Below, piece after piece: positions 40,636 through 49,536 of a stretch of 64,000 nt of DNA; the stretch's first letter is position 1; each line of letters starts with the position of its first letter. The position numbers and the translations under genes are program-made. The notes under the pieces were generated by a model, which searched no databases, had not been told where the DNA came from, and worked only from the letters and a program-made list of their open reading frames with translations. This DNA comes from Streptomyces lincolnensis (GTDB taxonomy: Bacteria > Actinomycetota > Actinomycetes > Streptomycetales > Streptomycetaceae): assembly GCF_021173675.1 (NCBI RefSeq), contig NZ_JAIHON010000027.1:1-64000 (forward strand), written 5' to 3'.

Positions 40636-43002
40636 ATGAAGCCCGCCGTGCCAGAGCCTTCGCCTCCCCCCGAGGGAACCGCGGGGAACGGGGACGCGCG
40701 CGACGTCGCCGCGCTCCCGCCCGCGCAGTCCGACGCGCCCGTTTCGCTCCTGACGCGGAAGAATGGCTCCATGAGCCAGCCCAGCACCCAGGCACAGGTC
40801 CAGCACGCCCAGCCCTCCGTGGGCTCCATAGCCGCGCACCGGCCGCACACGGTGTCGGCCACCGTCTCCGATCTCGAACCCGACCTCGACGCCGATCTCG
40901 ACGCGTACGAGGAGGCGCCGTTCGACGGTCCCCAGCTCCCGCAGGGTCGTTTCCTCGACCGGGAGCGCAGCTGGCTGGCGTTCAACGAGCGGGTCCTCGA
41001 ACTCGCCGAGGACCCCAACACCCCGCTGCTGGAGCGCGCCAACTTCCTGGCGATCTTCGCCAGCAACCTGGACGAGTTCTTCATGGTCCGGGTGGCCGGC
41101 CTGAAGCGCCGTATCGCCACCGGTGTCGCCACCCGGTCCGCGTCCGGCCTCCAGCCGCGCGAGGTGCTGGAGATGATCTGGGCCCGCTCCCGCGAGCTGA
41201 TGGCCCGGCACTCCGCCTGCTACCACGAGGACGTCGCCCCCGCCCTGGCGGAGGAGGGCATCCACCTGGTCCGCTGGAACGAGCTCCAGGAGAAGGAACA
41301 GGCCCGCCTGTTCACCCTCTTCCGGCACCAGATCTTCCCCGTGCTGACCCCGCTGGCGGTCGACCCGGCGCACCCCTTCCCGTACATCTCGGGTCTCTCG
41401 CTGAACCTCGCGGTCGTCGTCCGCAACCCCGTCACCGGCCACCGCCACTTCGCCCGCGTCAAGGTGCCGCCGCTGCTCTCCCGCTTCCTGGAGAGCTCCC
41501 CGGGCCGCTACGTCCCCATCGAGGACGTCATCGCCGCCCATCTGGAGGAGCTGTTCCCGGGCATGGAGGTGCTGGAGCACCACGCCTTCCGGCTCACCCG
41601 CAACGAGGACCTGGAGGTCGAGGAGGACGACGCCGAGAACCTCCTCCAGGCCCTGGAGCGGGAGCTCATGCGGCGCCGCTTCGGACCGCCGGTGCGCCTG
41701 GAGGTCGAGGAGTCCATCGACCGCGAGGTGCTGGACCTCCTCGTCCGCGAGCTGAAGATCAGCGAGGCCGAGGTGTACCCGCTGCCGGGCCCCCTGGACC
41801 TCACCGGCCTGTTCCGCGTGGCCTCCCTGGACCGTCCCGAGCTGAAGTACCGCAAGTTCATCGCGGGCGTCCACCGCGACCTCGCCGAGGTCGAGACGGC
41901 CTCCGAGCCCGACATCTTCGCCGCCCTGCGCACCCGGGACGTGCTGCTGCACCACCCCTACGACTCGTTCTCCACCTCCGTGCAGGCCTTCCTCCAGCAG
42001 GCGGCCGAGGACCCGGACGTCCTCGCCATCAAGCAGACCCTGTACCGGACCTCCGGCGACTCCCCGATCGTCGACGCGCTGATCGACGCCGCCGAGTCCG
42101 GCAAGCAGGTCCTCGTCCTGGTCGAGATCAAGGCCCGCTTCGACGAGCACGCCAACATCAAGTGGGCGCGCAAGCTGGAGGAGGCCGGCTGCCACGTGGT
42201 CTACGGCCTGGTCGGCCTGAAGACCCACTGCAAGCTGTCCCTGGTGGTCCGCCAGGAGGGCGACACGCTCCGGCGCTACTGCCACGTCGGCACCGGCAAC
42301 TACCACCCGAAGACGGCCCGGCTCTACGAGGACCTCGGCCTGCTCACCGCCGACCCGCAGGTGGGCGCGGACCTCTCCGACCTCTTCAACCGCCTGTCGG
42401 GCTACTCGCGCCGCGAGACCTACCGCCGGCTCCTGGTCGCCCCCAAGTCCCTGCGGGACGGCCTGATCGCACGGATCAACAAGGAGGTCCAGCACCACCG
42501 TGCCGGACGTCCCGCGTTCGTGCGCATCAAGGTCAACTCGATGGTCGACGAGGCGATCATCGACGCGCTCTACCGCGCGTCCCAGGCGGGCGTGCCCTGT
42601 GACGTCTGGGTGCGCGGCATCTGCGCGGTCCGCCCCGGCGTCACCGGCCTGTCGGAGAACATCCGGGTCCGCTCGATCCTCGGCCGCTTCCTCGAACACT
42701 CCCGGGTCTTCGGCTTCGGCAACGGCGGCGAACCCGAGGTGTGGATCGGCAGCGCCGACATGATGCACCGCAACCTCGACCGCCGTATCGAGGCGCTGGT
42801 CCGGGTCACCGACCCGGCCCACCGGGCGGCCCTCAACCGGCTCCTGGAGACCGGTATGTCGGACACCACCGCGTCCTGGCACCTCGGCCCGGACGGCGAG
42901 TGGACCCGGCACGCGACCGACGCGGACGGTCAGCCCCTGCGCAACATCCAGGAGATGCTCATAGACGCCCGGAGGCGCCGGCGTGGCACAGCAACACCTT
43001 GA
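40636..43002 (+). CDS. ppk: Polyphosphate kinase
   Basis: The 788-residue PPK1 makes long-chain polyphosphate from ATP. Recognisable parts are the N-domain (LDRERSWLAFNERVLELAED, NFLAIFASNLDEFFMVRVAG), the head domain, and the two C-terminal domains with phospholipase-D-like active sites, including the autophosphorylated His region (HVGTGNYHPKTARLYEDLGL) and SADMMHRNLDRRIE. The ATG at 40636 gives a length near that of the S. lividans enzyme; MSQPSTQ at 40771 is an alternative. Downstream CHAD and Nudix genes overlap or follow closely, and pst genes are next. Confidence 0.96.
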   Translation: MKPAVPEPSPPPEGTAGNGDARDVAALPPAQSDAPVSLLTRKNGSMSQPSTQAQVQHAQPSVGSIAAHRPHTVSATVSDLEPDLDADLDAYEEAPFDGPQLPQGRFLDRERSWLAFNERVLELAEDPNTPLLERANFLAIFASNLDEFFMVRVAGLKRRIATGVATRSASGLQPREVLEMIWARSRELMARHSACYHEDVAPALAEEGIHLVRWNELQEKEQARLFTLFRHQIFPVLTPLAVDPAHPFPYISGLSLNLAVVVRNPVTGHRHFARVKVPPLLSRFLESSPGRYVPIEDVIAAHLEELFPGMEVLEHHAFRLTRNEDLEVEEDDAENLLQALERELMRRRFGPPVRLEVEESIDREVLDLLVRELKISEAEVYPLPGPLDLTGLFRVASLDRPELKYRKFIAGVHRDLAEVETASEPDIFAALRTRDVLLHHPYDSFSTSVQAFLQQAAEDPDVLAIKQTLYRTSGDSPIVDALIDAAESGKQVLVLVEIKARFDEHANIKWARKLEEAGCHVVYGLVGLKTHCKLSLVVRQEGDTLRRYCHVGTGNYHPKTARLYEDLGLLTADPQVGADLSDLFNRLSGYSRRETYRRLLVAPKSLRDGLIARINKEVQHHRAGRPAFVRIKVNSMVDEAIIDALYRASQAGVPCDVWVRGICAVRPGVTGLSENIRVRSILGRFLEHSRVFGFGNGGEPEVWIGSADMMHRNLDRRIEALVRVTDPAHRAALNRLLETGMSDTTASWHLGPDGEWTRHATDADGQPLRNIQEMLIDARRRRRGTATP

Positions 43003-44134
43003 ACCGACGGAACCGCTCCTGGCCGGGCCGGTGACCGGGGACGCCCTCGCGGGCTACCTGCGGGCCCAGGCCACGGAGTTCCTCCGCGCCCTGCGGCTGC
43101 ACCGCGAATCCGGCGGTACGACGGCCGCGGGGCCCGGCGCCGGGCCGGACGCGGAGGACCCCGTCGACGCGGCCCGCGCCCTGCGCCGCTCCCTCCGCCG
43201 CATCAGCGCCAGCCTCCACACCTTCCGCCCCCTCCTCGACGCCGACTGGTCCGAGTCCCTGCGCCCCGAACTCGCCTGGCTCTCCGGCACGCTGGGCATG
43301 GAGCACGCGTACGAGTCCCGGCTGGAGCGGCTGCTGCTGGCGCTGCACCGGCTGTCGGGGGCGGTGTTCCCGAGCCAGACGGTTGGCACTGGGGCGGCCG
43401 CATCTGCCGCTGGCGTAGCTGCGGGCAGTCGTGCCGCTGGGGCGGCGCCCGACCCAAAGCGAGCGGCACAGCAAAGCGCCGGTTCCCCCTCCCACCCCGC
43501 AGCCCCGGACCGCGGCAACCTCACAGTAGGCGCCGCCAAAGCAGGCGCCCTCCTGGACCGCCAGCTGACACTGGCCCGCACCCGAGCCCACAGCACAGCC
43601 CTCCAGGCCCTGGGATCAAGCCGCTTCCACGCGGTAGCCGACTGCATCGCCGTACTGGCCAGCGAGGTCCCCCTGACCCAGACCGCCCCCACCACGGACC
43701 TCCACCCCCTCGCCACGGCCGCCGAGGAACGCCTCACGGACGCCGTCACCGCCCTCCCCCTCGTCACCGCCGGCCACCCCTACAACGCGGAGGCCCTGAT
43801 CCACGGCCTCTCCCCCGACCCGGCCCCGCACCCCCAGGACGCCCCCTGGCACCAGGTCCGGCTGCTGCTCCGCCTGCACCGCTACGCCCGCGAGGTCCTC
43901 CAGGGCACCGGCGCCCCCGTCGACGTACGACTGCTCGACGCGGGCCAGGCCCTGGACCGGCACCGGGACGCCTCGGAGGCGGCGGCCGCCGCGGCCCAGG
44001 CGGCGCGCACCCCCCGGATCGCCCCCGCGACGGCCTACGCCCTCGGCGTCCTGCACGCCGACCAGCGGCACGAGGTGGAGGCGGCCCGCTTCGCCTTCCA
44101 GCAGTCGTGGCAGAAACAGCCGGTCAACACCTGA
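42983..44134 (+). CDS. CHAD-domain protein (polyphosphate-binding) with translated repeat insertion
   Basis: The 383-residue helical protein has a CHAD domain with conserved basic residues, for example VDAARALRRSLRRISASLHTF (about residues 55-75). CHAD proteins bind polyphosphate, which fits its 20-nt overlap with ppk. Residues about 145-168 (rich in Ala, Gly and Arg) come from a dispersed DNA repeat also found between genes at 53188-53258. This interrupts the CHAD region with a low-complexity loop but keeps the frame. The start is GTG 42983. Confidence 0.88.
   Translation: MAQQHLEPTEPLLAGPVTGDALAGYLRAQATEFLRALRLHRESGGTTAAGPGAGPDAEDPVDAARALRRSLRRISASLHTFRPLLDADWSESLRPELAWLSGTLGMEHAYESRLERLLLALHRLSGAVFPSQTVGTGAAASAAGVAAGSRAAGAAPDPKRAAQQSAGSPSHPAAPDRGNLTVGAAKAGALLDRQLTLARTRAHSTALQALGSSRFHAVADCIAVLASEVPLTQTAPTTDLHPLATAAEERLTDAVTALPLVTAGHPYNAEALIHGLSPDPAPHPQDAPWHQVRLLLRLHRYAREVLQGTGAPVDVRLLDAGQALDRHRDASEAAAAAAQAARTPRIAPATAYALGVLHADQRHEVEAARFAFQQSWQKQPVNT
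43416..43483. repeat. Dispersed repeat inserted in frame in the CHAD gene
   Basis: The segment TAGCTGCGGGCAGTCGTGCC and what follows to GCGCCGGT match 53188-53258 in order and spacing, with about four fifths of bases alike by eye. It contains GTGCCGC and GCGGCAC as an inverted pair. Here it is translated as part of the CHAD protein. Confidence 0.7.
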
Positions 44135-44201
44135 GGCCGGTCAGCGTCTGAGGCCGGCCCCACCTGAGGCCGGTCCACACCTGAAGGAGGCGGCGACCCC
44201 A

Positions 44202-44624
44202 GTGACCGAGACCCGGGAAACCCCTGTCCAGGCGGCCGGCTGCGTCCTGTGGCGCCGCTCCCCGGCCGACGGCGAGCTGGAGGTCTGCCTCGTCCACCGG
44301 CCGAAATACGATGACTGGTCGCACCCGAAAGGCAAGCTCAAGCGCGCCGAGGACCCCCTCGCGGGCGCGCTGCGCGAGGTCGCCGAGGAGACCGGGTACC
44401 GGGCCGCGCCGGGCGCCCCGCTGCCGACGGTCCGCTATCTCGCGAACGGCCGGCCCAAGCAGGTCCGCTACTGGGCGGCCGAGGCCACGGAAGGCATGTT
44501 CACACCGAACGACGAGGTCGACCGCATCCTCTGGCTGCACCCGGCCGCCGCCCGCGCCCGGCTGACCCAACCGAGGGATCGCACCCTCGTGGACGCCCTG
44601 CTCACAGCGCTGCACCTGGCATAG
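44202..44624 (+). CDS. Nudix hydrolase (MutT-like)
   Basis: The 140-residue protein has a complete Nudix box, GKLKRAEDP....ALREVAEETGY (about residues 47-69), preceded by HPKGKL. The 5' half GCVLWRRSPADGELEVCLVH is typical of actinobacterial MutT1-like proteins. These hydrolyse 8-oxo-dGTP or diadenosine polyphosphates. Location after ppk and CHAD suggests a role in nucleotide or polyphosphate clearance. GTG 44202 follows AAGGAGG. Three copies of a CTGAGGCCGG repeat lie in the gap before it (44132-44175). Confidence 0.92.
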   Translation: MTETRETPVQAAGCVLWRRSPADGELEVCLVHRPKYDDWSHPKGKLKRAEDPLAGALREVAEETGYRAAPGAPLPTVRYLANGRPKQVRYWAAEATEGMFTPNDEVDRILWLHPAAARARLTQPRDRTLVDALLTALHLA

Positions 44625-44711
44625 TCCGAAACGGTCACGCGGCGTGTCCGTCCGGGATCTCCCCGTGTCCTCGACGTAAGCGTTCCGTGACCTCACCGCA
44701 CCGTCCACCAG

Positions 44712-44755
44712 GGTTCACCCCTCGTTCATTTACGGCCATCGGCGCCTTCACCTGA
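44712..44755 (+). promoter_or_regulatory. PHO box (PhoP operator) upstream of pstS
   Basis: Four 11-bp direct repeat units follow one another: GGTTCACCCCT, CGTTCATTTAC, GGCCATCGGCG and CCTTCACCTGA. Three match the Streptomyces PhoP unit (G-G/T-TCA-core) and the third is degenerate, as is usual for the pstS PHO box. A possible -10 (TAATTT) lies at 44762-44767. Phosphate starvation should activate pstSCAB from here. Confidence 0.9.
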
Positions 44756-44870
44756 TCTGCCTAATTTCGGCCTTACGCGGTGCGGACCGCACGTCGAACA
44801 CGTGGCCGCATCACCCAGTCTTCGCACGCCGCCGGTTCAGGACGGCGGCTCCTGGAAGGAACTCCCTCAA

Positions 44871-45995
44871 GTGAAGCTTCAGCGCAAGAACCGGCGGGCT
44901 CTCGCTCTCGGCGCGATCGCCGTCTCCGGCGCCCTGGCCCTCACGGCGTGCGGCTCCGACGACACCAGCAACGGCGGTGGCGCCAGCGGGGGCGCGACCG
45001 CCGCCGCGGGCAACATCAAGTGCGACGACGCCAAGGGCCAGCTGCTCGCCGACGGCTCCTCCGCGCAGAAGAACGCGATCGACGCCTGGGTCAAGCAGTT
45101 CACCCAGGCCTGTGGCGTGCAGATCAACTACAAGGGCTCCGGCTCGGGCGCGGGCATCACCGCGTTCACCAACGGCCAGGTCGCCTTCGCCGGCTCCGAC
45201 TCCGCGCTGAAGCCGGAAGAGGTCACCGCCTCCAAGAAGGTCTGCACCGGCGGCCAGGCGATCGACCTCCCGATGGTCGGCGGCCCGATCGCGGTCGGCT
45301 TCAACGTCTCCGGCGTCGACAAGCTCACGCTCGACTCCGCCACGCTCGCCAAGATCTTCGACAGCAAGATCACCAACTGGAACGACCCGGCGATCGCCAA
45401 GCTGAACCCCGGCGTCAAGCTGCCCAGCCTGAAGATCCAGCCGTTCCACCGCTCGGACGAGTCCGGCACCACGGACAACTTCACCAAGTACCTGATCGCC
45501 ACCGCCAAGAAGGACTTCCCCTACGAGGGCGGCAAGGCCTGGCAGGCCAAGGGCGGCCAGTCCGCGTCCGGCTCCTCCGGTGTGGCCCAGCAGGTCAAGG
45601 AGACCAACGGCGCCATCGGCTACTTCGAGCTGTCGTACGCCAAGGACGGCATCAAGCCGATCTCCCTCGACACCGGCGCCTCCGCCCCGGTCGAGGCCAC
45701 CGTCGACAACGCCACCAAGGCCATCGCCGAGGCCGAGGTCGTGGGCACCGGCAAGGACCTCGCGCTGAAGCTCAACTACAACACCAAGGCCGACGGTGCC
45801 TACCCGATGGTCCTGGTGACGTACGAGATCGCCTGCGACAAGGGCAACAAGGCCGACACGCTGGCCGCCACCAAGGCGTTCCTGCGCTACGTCGCCTCCG
45901 AGGACGGTCAGAAGATCCTCGCGGAGAACGACTACGCGCCGATCCCCGCCGACATCATCGCCAAGGTCCGCACCACCATCGAGGGCCTGAGCTGA
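44871..45995 (+). CDS. pstS: Phosphate-binding lipoprotein PstS
   Basis: The 374-residue protein has a basic N-terminus, a hydrophobic signal and the lipobox LALTACG (lipidated C27), followed by a Gly/Ser/Ala linker. The periplasmic-type phosphate-binding domain shows GSSAQKNAIDAWVKQF, KGSGSGAGITAF and HRSDESGTTDNFTKYL, which supply phosphate-binding Ser/Thr/Arg/Asp residues. It captures phosphate for the PstCAB importer. The GTG at 44871 was chosen as it leads into the signal peptide. It is controlled by the PHO box upstream. Confidence 0.96.
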   Translation: MKLQRKNRRALALGAIAVSGALALTACGSDDTSNGGGASGGATAAAGNIKCDDAKGQLLADGSSAQKNAIDAWVKQFTQACGVQINYKGSGSGAGITAFTNGQVAFAGSDSALKPEEVTASKKVCTGGQAIDLPMVGGPIAVGFNVSGVDKLTLDSATLAKIFDSKITNWNDPAIAKLNPGVKLPSLKIQPFHRSDESGTTDNFTKYLIATAKKDFPYEGGKAWQAKGGQSASGSSGVAQQVKETNGAIGYFELSYAKDGIKPISLDTGASAPVEATVDNATKAIAEAEVVGTGKDLALKLNYNTKADGAYPMVLVTYEIACDKGNKADTLAATKAFLRYVASEDGQKILAENDYAPIPADIIAKVRTTIEGLS

Positions 45996-46105
45996 CCTGA
46001 GCGCGGTCCGGCCCGGGCCCACGAACCCCGGGCCGGACCGCCTCGTCCGGTGCACCGCCGCCAGGAACCGCACGCCACGTACGGCTCCGCAGACCGGAGA
46101 ACCCG

Positions 46106-47110
46106 ATGGACACCAAAGAGATAACCGACACTCCTCCCCCCGCCCCACAGCCCACGCCGGCCGAGCAGAAGCGCGCGGCCCGCGGCGCCACCCGACCCGG
46201 CGACCGGATCTTCCTCGGTCTCTCCCGCGGCTCGGGCATCCTGCTGCTGGTGATCATGGCCGCCATCGCCGGCTTCCTCACCTACCGCGCCTCGATCGCG
46301 ATCAGCAAGGACGAGGCCAACTTCTTCACCGCCTTCGAGTGGAACACCGGCGTCGTACCGCCCCGGTTCGGCATCGCCGTCCTGGTCTTCGGCACGATCG
46401 TCTCCTCGATCGTCGCCATGGTCATCGCGGTCCCGATCGCCGTCGCCATCGCGCTGTTCCTCACGCACTACGCCCCGCGCAGGCTGAGCGGCCCCATCGC
46501 GTACGTGATCGACCTGCTCGCCGCCGTGCCGTCCATCGTCTACGGCCTCTGGGGCGCCCTGGTCCTCGTACCGAACATGAACGGGCTCTACGGCTGGCTC
46601 GACGACTACCTCGGCTGGACCGGCATCTTCTCCTGGCAGGGCGGCGCGCCCCGCTCGATGCTCACCGTCGGCATCCTGCTCGCGATCATGATCCTGCCGA
46701 TCATCACCAACGTGAGCCGCGAGGTCTTCCGTCAGGTCCCGCAGATGCACGAGGAAGCCGCCCTGGCCCTCGGCGCCACCCGCTGGGAGGTGATCCGCAT
46801 GGCGGTCATCCCCTTCGGCCGCTCCGGCGTGATCTCCGCCTCGATGCTCGGCCTCGGCCGCGCGCTCGGCGAGACGATGGCCGTGGCCACCGTGCTCTCG
46901 CCGACCTTCGACATCCAGGCCAGCCTGCTCGACCCGGGCGGCGGCACCTTCGCCCAGAACATCGCCAGCAAGTTCAGTGAGGCCGGCGACATCGGCCGGG
47001 ACGCGCTGATCGCCTCCGGTCTGGTCCTGTTCGTCATCACCCTGCTGGTCAACGGTGGGGCGCGTGCGATCATCGCCCGCCGCAAGGAGTACTCGGGGGC
47101 CAACGCATGA
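46106..47110 (+). CDS. pstC: Phosphate ABC transporter permease PstC
   Basis: The 334-residue protein has a Pro-rich cytoplasmic tail and six membrane helices. The binding-protein-dependent permease motif is EEAALALGATRWEVIRMAVI, followed by GLGRALGETMAVATVL. It pairs with PstA to form the channel. The start follows a CGGAGAA sequence. Its stop overlaps the pstA start (ATGA). Confidence 0.96.
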   Translation: MDTKEITDTPPPAPQPTPAEQKRAARGATRPGDRIFLGLSRGSGILLLVIMAAIAGFLTYRASIAISKDEANFFTAFEWNTGVVPPRFGIAVLVFGTIVSSIVAMVIAVPIAVAIALFLTHYAPRRLSGPIAYVIDLLAAVPSIVYGLWGALVLVPNMNGLYGWLDDYLGWTGIFSWQGGAPRSMLTVGILLAIMILPIITNVSREVFRQVPQMHEEAALALGATRWEVIRMAVIPFGRSGVISASMLGLGRALGETMAVATVLSPTFDIQASLLDPGGGTFAQNIASKFSEAGDIGRDALIASGLVLFVITLLVNGGARAIIARRKEYSGANA

Positions 47111-48168
47111 GCAACGCCGTCATCGCCGACAAGCCCCGCAGCACCCTGCGCGGCGCGCGCCTGCCCAAGTGGGCGCCGTACGCCATCGCCGCCGGCTCCC
47201 TCGCCGTGGGCATCGGCATCAGCCTGGCCGCCGGTCTGCACAGCAACATCCAGTGGGGCCTGATCGCCGCGGTCCTCTTCGTCGTCGGCACGTACGTCAT
47301 CGCCGCCCGCGTCGAGGGTCCCCGCCAGGCCAAGGACCGGATCGCGACCTCGCTGGTCTGGGTCGCCTTCCTGCTCGCCGTGATCCCGCTGGTCTCCCTG
47401 GTGTGGTCGACGATCTCGCGCGGTGTGAAGGTCCTCGACATCTACTTCCTGACCCACTCGATGGGTCTGATCGCCGACTCCGAGCCCGGCGGCGGTATCT
47501 ACCACGCCATCATCGGCAGCCTGGAGCAGGTCGGTCTCGCGACCGTCATCGCCGCGCCGATCGGTGTGCTCACCGCGATCTACCTGGTGGAGTACGGGCG
47601 CGGCAACCTCGCTCGTGCCGTCACCTTCTTCGTGGACGTCATGACGGGCATCCCGTCGATCGTCGCGGGTCTGTTCATCCTCTCGATCATGCTGATGTTC
47701 GAGATGCAGCCCTTCGGTTTCGCCGGCTCGATGGCCCTGGCGATCCTGATGATGCCGGTCGTCGTCCGCTCCACCGAGGAGATGCTCAAGCTCGTCCCGA
47801 ACGAGCTGCGCGAGGCCTCCCTGGCGCTCGGCGTCCCGAAGTGGCGCACCATCCTGAAGGTGGTCCTGCCGACCTCCCTCGGCGGCATCACCACCGGCAT
47901 CATGCTGGCGGTCGCCCGTATCGCGGGCGAGACCGCGCCGGTGCTCCTGCTGGTGTGGGGGAACTCGCTCATCAACTCGAACCCCTTCGAGGGTGCGCAG
48001 CAGTCGCTTCCGCTGTACATCTATCAGCAGTACGCGAACAGCGCGGGCTCCGGAGCGGCCTACGACCGCGCCTGGGCGGCGTCGCTGACGCTGATCGCCT
48101 TCGTGATGATCCTGAATCTGGTGGCTCGCGGCATCGCCCGCTGGAAGGCCCCCAAGACCGGTCGCTGA
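47107..48168 (+). CDS. pstA: Phosphate ABC transporter permease PstA
   Basis: The 353-residue protein has an N-terminal extension with two hydrophobic helices before the usual PstA core. The core has the EAA-type motif REASLALGVPKWRTILKVVL and the segment ARIAGETAPVLLLVWG. Its ATG overlaps the pstC stop, indicating coupled translation and equal stoichiometry with PstC. Confidence 0.96.
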   Translation: MSNAVIADKPRSTLRGARLPKWAPYAIAAGSLAVGIGISLAAGLHSNIQWGLIAAVLFVVGTYVIAARVEGPRQAKDRIATSLVWVAFLLAVIPLVSLVWSTISRGVKVLDIYFLTHSMGLIADSEPGGGIYHAIIGSLEQVGLATVIAAPIGVLTAIYLVEYGRGNLARAVTFFVDVMTGIPSIVAGLFILSIMLMFEMQPFGFAGSMALAILMMPVVVRSTEEMLKLVPNELREASLALGVPKWRTILKVVLPTSLGGITTGIMLAVARIAGETAPVLLLVWGNSLINSNPFEGAQQSLPLYIYQQYANSAGSGAAYDRAWAASLTLIAFVMILNLVARGIARWKAPKTGR

Positions 48169-48214
48169 CGCGGCCACTCAGCGACCGATCTGAAACTCTG
48201 GAAGTGACGTAATC

Positions 48215-48991
48215 ATGGCCAAGCGAATCGACGTAAGCGGGCTGACCGCCTACTACGGATCCCACAAGGCGATCGACGACATCTCGATGACCGTCGAGCC
48301 GCGCTCGGTGACGGCCTTCATCGGCCCCTCCGGCTGTGGCAAGTCGACGTTCCTGCGCACGCTGAACCGTATGCACGAGGTCACCCCCGGCGGCCGGGTC
48401 GAGGGCAAGGTGCTGCTGGACGACGAGGACCTGTACGGCCACGGCATCGACCCGGTGTCCGTGCGGCGTGAGGTCGGCATGGTGTTCCAGCGCCCCAACC
48501 CCTTCCCGACGATGTCGATCTTCGACAACGTGGCGGCGGGGCTGCGGCTGAACGGCTCGTACAAGAAGTCCGAGCTCGCGGATGTCGTGGAGAAGTCCCT
48601 CAAGGGCGCGAACCTCTGGAACGAGGTCAAGGACCGGCTGAACAAGCCCGGCTCGGGCCTGTCCGGCGGCCAGCAGCAGCGTCTGTGCATCGCGCGCGCG
48701 ATCGCGGTGGAGCCGAACGTCCTGCTCATGGACGAGCCCTGCTCCGCCCTCGACCCGATCTCCACCCTCGCCATCGAGGACCTGATCGGTGAGCTGAAGG
48801 AACGGTTCACGATCGTCATCGTGACCCACAACATGCAGCAGGCGGCGCGGGTCTCCGACCGCACGGCGTTCTTCAACCTGTCCGCCGTCGGCCAGCCCGG
48901 AAAGCTCATCGAGATCGACGAGACCGAGCGCATCTTCTCCAACCCGTCGGTCCAGGCCACGGAGGACTACATCTCCGGCCGCTTCGGCTGA
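48215..48991 (+). CDS. pstB: Phosphate ABC transporter ATPase PstB
   Basis: The 258-residue ATPase has Walker A GPSGCGKST (about residue 37), the PstB hallmark NRMHEVTPG, FQRPNPFPTMSIFDNV, signature GLSGGQQQRL and Walker B LLMDEPCSALDPIST. It energises phosphate import. A 46-nt gap separates it from pstA, and a terminator-like hairpin follows at 49046. No phoU gene follows directly; a PhoU-like gene lies with pit beyond the repeat tract. Confidence 0.97.
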   Translation: MAKRIDVSGLTAYYGSHKAIDDISMTVEPRSVTAFIGPSGCGKSTFLRTLNRMHEVTPGGRVEGKVLLDDEDLYGHGIDPVSVRREVGMVFQRPNPFPTMSIFDNVAAGLRLNGSYKKSELADVVEKSLKGANLWNEVKDRLNKPGSGLSGGQQQRLCIARAIAVEPNVLLMDEPCSALDPISTLAIEDLIGELKERFTIVIVTHNMQQAARVSDRTAFFNLSAVGQPGKLIEIDETERIFSNPSVQATEDYISGRFG

Positions 48992-49045
48992 CCGACCCAG
49001 AACCCCTCGCGGTGCTGCATGGCGGTGCCACCGCGAGGCCGAAAA

Positions 49046-49082
49046 GGGCCCGCCTCCTGCGCGATGCGCGGGGGGCGGGCCC
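49046..49082 (+). terminator. Terminator after pstB
   Basis: GGGCCCGCC and GGCGGGCCC are perfect 9-bp arms around a 19-nt loop, followed by GTTTCC. It lies 54 nt after the pstB stop and closes the pstSCAB operon. Confidence 0.65.
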
Positions 49083-49172
49083 GTTTCCGTCGATGCCTGC
49101 GGCGCGCTGTGCGGCCCCGGTGGGGGTGCGCGTAGCGCCTTCTGTCCGGTGGGTGGGTCGGGGCCGGGCCGG

Positions 49173-49446
49173 GGGGTCTCCGTCCTCGGTCCGGCGGAAC
49201 TGTTCTGCCTAGAGGTCCCGCGTGTCGGACGCCGGCCGCTGCGGGCGGACACCCCCCGCCCCGTCCCCTCACCGCCGTGGGCGACTGCGTCATCACCGGC
49301 TGCCTGTCCTCACCTCAGGGGCGCGGGGAACTGCGCGACCAACCACAACGCACCCGCAGCCGCTCTACGACCGCACGAGGCACCCACCTAAGGGGCGCGG
49401 GGAACTGCGCGACAAGCCCCCACACACCCGCAGCCGCCCCACGACC
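49173..49446. repeat. Dispersed composite repeat, copy 2, with an extra core unit
   Basis: 49173-49373 matches 50-273. The core GGGGCGCGGGGAACTGCGCG occurs twice here, in 49317-49373 and 49391-49446. The gap 48992-49536 holds the pstB terminator and this repeat and no gene. It precedes the stop of the minus-strand pit gene, just as copy 1 precedes the rsiG stop. Confidence 0.75.
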
Positions 49447-49536
49447 TCACGAGGCACCCCAAAAGGCGCCGGGGTCGAAGGGGCGGAGCCCCTGGGGATG
49501 GGACGGGTAGGGGCGGCGGGGGCGAGAAAACCGGCT

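Noticed and set aside
43400..43520. Frameshift in the CHAD gene caused by the repeat
   Set aside because: The frame stays open through the repeat and CHAD-like helices continue after it, so it is an in-frame insertion, not a pseudogene.
44132..44185. Functional element in the CTGAGGCCGG triple repeat before the Nudix gene
   Set aside because: It looks like simple local duplication with no palindrome or promoter feature; only the ribosome binding site at its end has a clear role.
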